This document shows positions 59,030 to 64,000 of a stretch of DNA of 64,000 nucleotides, in pieces. The notes beneath the pieces are model-generated. The model was not told the DNA's origin, made no database searches, and saw nothing but the letters and a program-made list of their open reading frames with translations. The number at the start of each line of letters is the position of its first letter. The first letter of the stretch is position 1. The position numbers and the translations under genes were made by a program. Origin of the DNA: Eumeta japonica (Eukaryota > Arthropoda > Insecta > Lepidoptera > Psychidae); contig BGZK01001596.1 in the NCBI GenBank assembly GCA_005406025.1, forward strand, positions 62,001-126,000. Direction: 5' to 3'.

Positions 59030-59420
59030 AATTGATAAAGAAAATCTCATACGAGAACCGAAACAATCACTTACGCCGTTACGGCGGCGCGGCGCGGCCG
59101 AAATACAATTCCGTAAGCGCGACGTTCCATCAAAACGTCTGGTATATTACATTAACGTCATTTCACGAAAATTAAAGGCGTGCGTTTTAATATCAGACGA
59201 AAAACATTTCGAGCGTGTCGCAAATAATTCGATTTTTTTTTTCGTAAGGGGGCGCCGCTCTCGCGCGGAGGGCGCCGCCCGCCCTCGCTCGCTCGTTATT
59301 CCGAGGACGTACGGCCAAACTCCTTTCCCTGTACCTAAATATGCATAAAAATTACTTTGATTTTCTCTCCGTATTACTCGCTACGTGGAGACAAAATGCA
59401 ATAAATTTGACATAACACCG
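59030..59420. promoter_or_regulatory. Strong GC-rich island
   Basis: Two GC-rich peaks (GTTACGGCGGCGCGGCGCGG at about 59078 and GGGGGCGCCGCTCTCGCGCG at about 59250) bracket AT cores (CACGAAAATTAAAGGCG, CGCAAATAATTCG). AAATATGCATAAAAATTAC follows at 59337. No recognisable coding content. A regulatory element or promoter is likely by composition. Confidence 0.4.
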
Positions 59421-60820
59421 AAAAATTCAAATTTTTTTTTTCCAAAATAATATTTGAGCACTTTTAAAACTGAGTCGAGCTATCTATTGACTAAATGATT
59501 TTATTTAATATATTGTTATACTTTATATACAGGTTTGCCTATGCAGTCATGAAGTAATAAAACACCTAAATAAATGTATTTTTAGATTTAATCTTATATC
59601 GTGCTTATACTATGTATACATAATGAATTTAAACGCTCAATAATATACGGAGATCACAAGCTAAACATATAAACTCAGGGAATAAGCTAAACACTTTAAC
59701 TTCCGACCCCCTTCTTTCTCTGACCCCTGTCCCGCTCTCGATCACGAAGCCGTTTCCGTTCACGACTATTTCCAGCCCCCATCACATTTCCGAATGACGT
59801 GTACCTTTTTTGGAAAGAAGAGCTCAAATACCAATGCACATACTTTTAATTTCAAAATTAATGAAACTCCCATACAGACTTTCAACCCCCACTTCACTAG
59901 CTTTAGGATAAATTTATACAAGCCCCGAAATACGTATTTTTTTAATTGAAAGAAAGAACTTAAATATCTATTGAAATAATTTTAACTTCAAAGTTAACAG
60001 TGGTCTATACAAATATATGAATTCATGCGTCTTTCCATCTCTTTAGATACAAATATCAAAACATATACAACTTACAAATAACAATTTACAAAACATAATA
60101 AAACCAAAAAAAAAATCCGGGTACTTATGTATATTTATAGGAAAATACTGTTAAAAAAATTACCTTCATTTGAGGTCCAACAGTTTGGTTTGGTTATTAA
60201 TAAATTCATTAGTTAATCGATTAAAATATGTAATCATATAGGTGTGTAAAAATATGTATTGCATACATACTTTGCCTACAATAGTGTATTATGTAATTGG
60301 TGTTTCTTAAATTTCTTAATAAATGTAATAGTTTAATACTAAATAAACAGTGTAATTAATGTGTTTATTAATATCAGTCTATCTATCTATCTTATTTGAT
60401 ACTCCAAGAAACAATTTACCTTTTACGCAAATTCTTAGTACAACCCGTTCAATTGTTACTTAGACTATCCCTCTAAACAAACAGATATATACTTTATCGC
60501 CATGGTATCTAAGTTTATTATTTACTTAACCGCAGATTTTTACTGTCTTCTTTTTATCAAGACCGATGAAGGCGTTAATTAGTTATAAAAAGATAAACAA
60601 ACCGACATAAATTTGAAAAATGATAATTAGTATCACGCGCCTCATAACAACTACGTTCTTGTACAAAATTTGACAAAAATAACGAACATAAAGACAGTGT
60701 TTATATTAATATAAACGACAAGAGTAAGCAGTCAACAATCACTGATTACCATACTCCACGAGCATCACAACTCACGAACTGTTAGTTACATAACTGTAAT
60801 ACAAAAACACGTCTAGGCGT
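59421..60820. other. AT-rich spacer
   Basis: A C-rich patch at 59700-59780 (GACCCCTGTCCCGCTCTCG) belongs to the degenerate GATCCC-type tracts seen elsewhere. No gene seen. Confidence 0.4.
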
Positions 60821-61130
60821 CAGTCGATGTTATTAATTAAAGCGAGAGGCGGTGGGCGGGCGGCGCGACGCCACCTGGCGCCTTCATTTCTCGCGGGCAG
60901 TAAATCTGTGCGGGCAGGTGAGCGCCCGCCGCGTGATGTATTCCCGGCATTAATAGAATTACGGGCATGCGATATAGCCTGCGAGCGGCCGAAGTTTTCC
61001 AAGGCTAATTTGATTAATATTTCGATGGAAGCGAACGGATCTTTGTACCGTTTACGCGATAGTAAAAATAATTTATGACAAACGGTCGGATGTGGGCCGG
61101 TTCATTTTTTTTATATATTTCGGTATTCTA
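60821..61130 (+). promoter_or_regulatory. GC-rich island with initiator and splice donor
   Basis: GCGTCAGTCGATG provides TCAGTC with the A at 60822. After 96 bases of very GC-rich DNA (GCGGTGGGCGGGCGGCGCGA) comes GCGGGCAG|GTGAGCGC, a near-ideal donor at 60918. E-box CACCTG and cores TTAATTAAAG and TTGATTAATATTTCG flank it. An 83-codon plus-strand frame and a 60-codon minus-strand frame cross it without domain content. A promoter with a short 5' exon is inferred. Confidence 0.35.
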
Positions 61131-63319
61131 ACAGTACCGTAATCATAATCGGTATGCTCCGAATAGCGAGAATGTTCTTTCGAGTGAGAAGGTACCGAGT
61201 TTGGGTCCACAATTAGCGAATTTGCGATTTCACAATGGAGGTTTAACTAAACATAAAATTGAAGTACTCACACGCCTTCTTAGTAGTCCCTTATTCTAAG
61301 CTAACGTAGAGGGGTTAAATTTTAAGTACCTCATTCCACAGGAAATAAAATATTTTTTGAATAAAAAATTAAAACCGCCTTCAAATATCTATTTCATTAT
61401 TTTTTTTTTAAATACTTTAAAGCCAGTTGCAGCTAAAGCAAGGCAAAAGAACATATGATAATTATAAACATGAACATGATACGTTAAATATTTAGCCAAA
61501 AGTAGATCTTTTTCTTGTTAGAAGAGACATAACTGTGTCTGATTCATCTTTAGCTTGAAGCGACTCCAAAAACAATTAAGTGGTTCATTTTGAAGTCTGT
61601 TTAAAAAAATATTTAAATATATTTTTGAACGCAGTTTTAATTTTTTTGAAATAAACATTTATTTAACTTTTCTTAGTTATCAAGTTATTATAACTTTATA
61701 ATTCATTTGGCTGGTTTGGATTGGATGTGGATTAGGCCATGATTAATAAAATCGGCCAAACATCTTTTTTACTTTTGTATTGAGCAAGTGAAAAAGCGGT
61801 TCCAATCCCAAATTCATTCACCACAGGTTGTCATTCCAGGGTCTTTACATTCTTAGTTGGAATGCATCTACTAAATTATTTTTATACAAACTGCATAAAT
61901 TATACTTATTCTTTATAATACAAAAGTTCTACAATTCATACAGAATTACAGATTACATTTTCATTCACTTCCACATTAACATCATTCTGTTTCTACAGTT
62001 ATCGTTGAGTTCTGAAGTATTTCTGCTTCGATTGTCATGTTGGAGTTATATAAATAAATTAGATTCTATAAGTAGTAGGTAGATTAATCTAGTAGGTAGA
62101 TAATCTAGTAGGTAGATTAATAATCAATTAATTTTAATTCTAAGTGTACTAGGTTTGTAAGTAGTGTGTATGTAAATGCCGAAGCCGTTTGTAAACGGAC
62201 AAATCATACAAATTGCCTGCGACATGTACAAGGTTTTACTAATAGCCATTGGAAAAAAATTTTCTAACAACAAATATCATTAGTGTCGCTTAACTCCTAA
62301 CCATTAAGAAGTGCTGTGACTTCCATATACAGCTCAACAGCATGGTATGATAATTACTTGAACTTAAACAACTAAAGAAAAAGTTCAAATGCACTATACG
62401 TGACAGTAATATTTGAGCATTTCCCTCGATTTTCCTAGGATACCATCATCAGATCCTGACTTGGTGACTATGGGGCTACCTTCGGAGTATACTCTTTCAA
62501 AACAAAAATTTAAAAATTGGTCTACAATTGACGCAATTATCGCTGAACACATATAAAAAAATACGCACACACGAACATAAAACCTCCTTCTCTTTAGAAG
62601 TTGGTTAAAAAAAGGACAAATAGGAATTAAACTCACGTGTAGAGGGTTATATGCGATGAATATGTTTTCTTTTATGTTTGATTAAACCTAACTTAAATTT
62701 GAAAAACTAAAACAACTGCAAATGTAACTTTATAAGGCTAATATTAGGATATTTACCAAGTTATTATAAGACAACAAACACATTTCTCATAAATTTTCCT
62801 GTAATTTATAAGTAAAGTACTATTTTCTGGATTCCTTTGGAACAAAGTTCCCTAACAGGGCCTGCGGGAAGTGTTAGTAAGTAGAAATCGTCATGTAAGG
62901 AAAAGGAGTTATGCCCCTTCAGCGACTTTTTTCTTTTTCTCTTTCTAACACACACCAGTTAGTTTAATAATGTGAAGCGAGAACCGCCCGCCGCACGGTA
63001 CAAAGTTTTCAATAATCTTTGGTAAAAATATCTACTTATTATCATGTTACTTAGTTTTTCAATGAATATTAAGGTCATTGGTGCAAATTCCTTATGATTT
63101 TATTTGTCGATTTTTGTTCTGTTCTGAACATAGTTTTCAATTTTAAGCTTTTAATGAACTGGTATTTACACATATGAAAATGGCATTTATTATCGATTTC
63201 ATAAATGACATAATTGTACAAATTTACGAACTCAACAACGTATTCAATAAAAATAACAGACGACGCTATTTAGTGCGGTTCTTCTTCAGTATTTTTTTTT
63301 TATCTAATTTATAATTTAC
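61131..63319. other. AT-rich spacer with a small 17-bp tandem repeat
   Basis: At 62074-62122, AGTAGGTAGATTAATCT, AGTAGGTAGATAATCT and AGTAGGTAGATTAATA are three adjacent copies. No gene seen; frames at 61828 and 62394 lack coding character. Confidence 0.45.
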
Positions 63320-63373
63320 TATTTTACATCCATTGTATCTATTTTTATAAATAGATATAATGGATATAAAATA
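63320..63373. repeat. Long hairpin, 25-bp stem with 4-nt loop
   Basis: ATCCATTGTATCTATTT (63328-63344) pairs fully, with one G-U, to AAATAGATATAATGGAT (63349-63365). After one mismatch the stem continues seven more pairs to 63320 and 63373. A small MITE tip or an RNA hairpin. Confidence 0.8.
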
Positions 63374-64000
63374 TTCAATAATTATTGATTGATTATTTTT
63401 TTAAATAATATATGAAAGTTTTTTATTTTGTTCTTTACTCTAGATTACGTACCTTGAAAAAATGTTAGAAAATAAAATTTTATACAGATTACAAAGAGAG
63501 AGAGAGAGAAAAAGTCATATGAAAGTCATACAAATACTAACAATCTAAATTGCAACATCGAACTACATTTAAATTTGAAGAGAAAGCATAACCCCAACCG
63601 CACATTTATTTTTTTTTCGAAATTTAAAGGATCAATAATTTAAGGTTAGAACATAATTAAGTGATCTATAAATGTAGATCATACATGGTATACGTACCAT
63701 ATGGATACATTTGCCATTTTATCTTAAAACCAGATATTTCTTATAGTCTCCTTGTAATCCTTAAGTGAAGAACTATTCATAATTATTTGTAAAATTTTAG
63801 GCTCAATGGTTTTAAATATATGGTGAGAAATGGTCGATTTTCATTTGATATTACAGTTTACAAAACTTTTTCTTATAATTTACTATCATGGATCCCAAAA
63901 TTGACCATCACATACAAAATCACAGAAATTCATGTAACTTTTTGACTTAGTCCATCCAGTAGATTCAGAGCAAATTGGTTGTGACAGATGAACAGACAGG
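63374..64000. other. AT-rich spacer with (GA)n microsatellite
   Basis: A GA run occupies 63495-63509. The window ends in ACAGATGAACAGACAGG, the edge of a dispersed CAGA-type repeat terminus that continues beyond the window. Confidence 0.6.

Noticed and set aside
60827..61078. 83-codon plus-strand and 60-codon minus-strand frames over the same island
   Set aside because: Both are open because the block is GC-rich; neither has a recognisable domain.
1..64000. tRNA genes, rRNA and known insect miRNAs (let-7, miR-100, bantam, miR-10, iab-4, miR-193 and others)
   Set aside because: I looked by eye for GGTTCGAATCC-type T-arms and for remembered mature sequences and found none. A covariance-model search would be decisive.
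1..64000. CRISPR arrays, bacterial operons or ribosome binding sites
   Set aside because: No short regularly spaced direct repeats, no dense coding, and clear eukaryotic transposons; the DNA is not prokaryotic.

Overview
The window is AT-rich eukaryotic DNA, most likely from a lepidopteran insect. I base this on the repeat content: non-LTR retrotransposons whose 3' end carries the ...GGAAGAGGCCTT... signature, several mariner families, a piggyBac-type TTAA element, and dispersed repeats ending in AGGGTTCCGT or carrying a GAAGCCGCGGGCA core. I recognise these from memory as common in moths and butterflies. The species cannot be named from the sequence.

It looks like a gene desert. I found no complete host protein gene. 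The best host-gene signal is one minus-strand exon at 39458-39601. It encodes an initiator Met, a signal-peptide-like hydrophobic stretch and a charged segment, and it ends on a consensus splice donor (AAG|GTACGT). If real, its intron runs toward low coordinates, so the GC-rich islands left of 39 kb would be intronic and those to the right would be upstream.

Layout: 0.9-3.1 kb, a non-LTR element that keeps a damaged ORF1 but lacks nearly all of ORF2. 3.7-4.3 kb, an array of about six degenerate 104-bp units. 7.1-7.3 kb, three consecutive stem-loops. 10.5-10.9 kb, a foldback element beside a 70-bp palindrome. 11.6-12.1 kb, the end of a Gypsy-type pol with a probable LTR. 14.9-19.4 kb, a decayed Jockey-like LINE on the minus strand. 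23.0-29.3 kb, two related mariners in opposite orientation that also share the DNA beyond their 3' ends. 24.7-25.3 kb, a 592-bp piggyBac-type MITE. 31.0-31.3 kb, a LINE reverse transcriptase fragment. 38.4 kb and 48.1 kb, foldback MITEs. 44.0-45.2 kb, nested palindromes and a 348-bp TIR element. 49.8-50.8 kb and 54.2-55.1 kb, two more dead mariners. 52.1 kb, a pre-miRNA-like hairpin.

Between the transposons lie isolated GC-rich islands near 6.4, 10.3, 14.0, 21.1, 26.6, 27.6, 29.8, 33.5, 35.7, 42.9, 47.1, 49.0, 59.2 and 60.9 kb. They contrast sharply with the flanking DNA, often hold homeodomain-like TAAT and TTTATG cores, and two share an exact 13-mer. This is how conserved enhancers around a developmental regulator usually look, but conservation cannot be tested here. 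Two islands (33.5 and 60.9 kb) combine an insect initiator-like TCAGTC with a CAG|GTG donor about 100 nt downstream and may be promoters of long transcripts.
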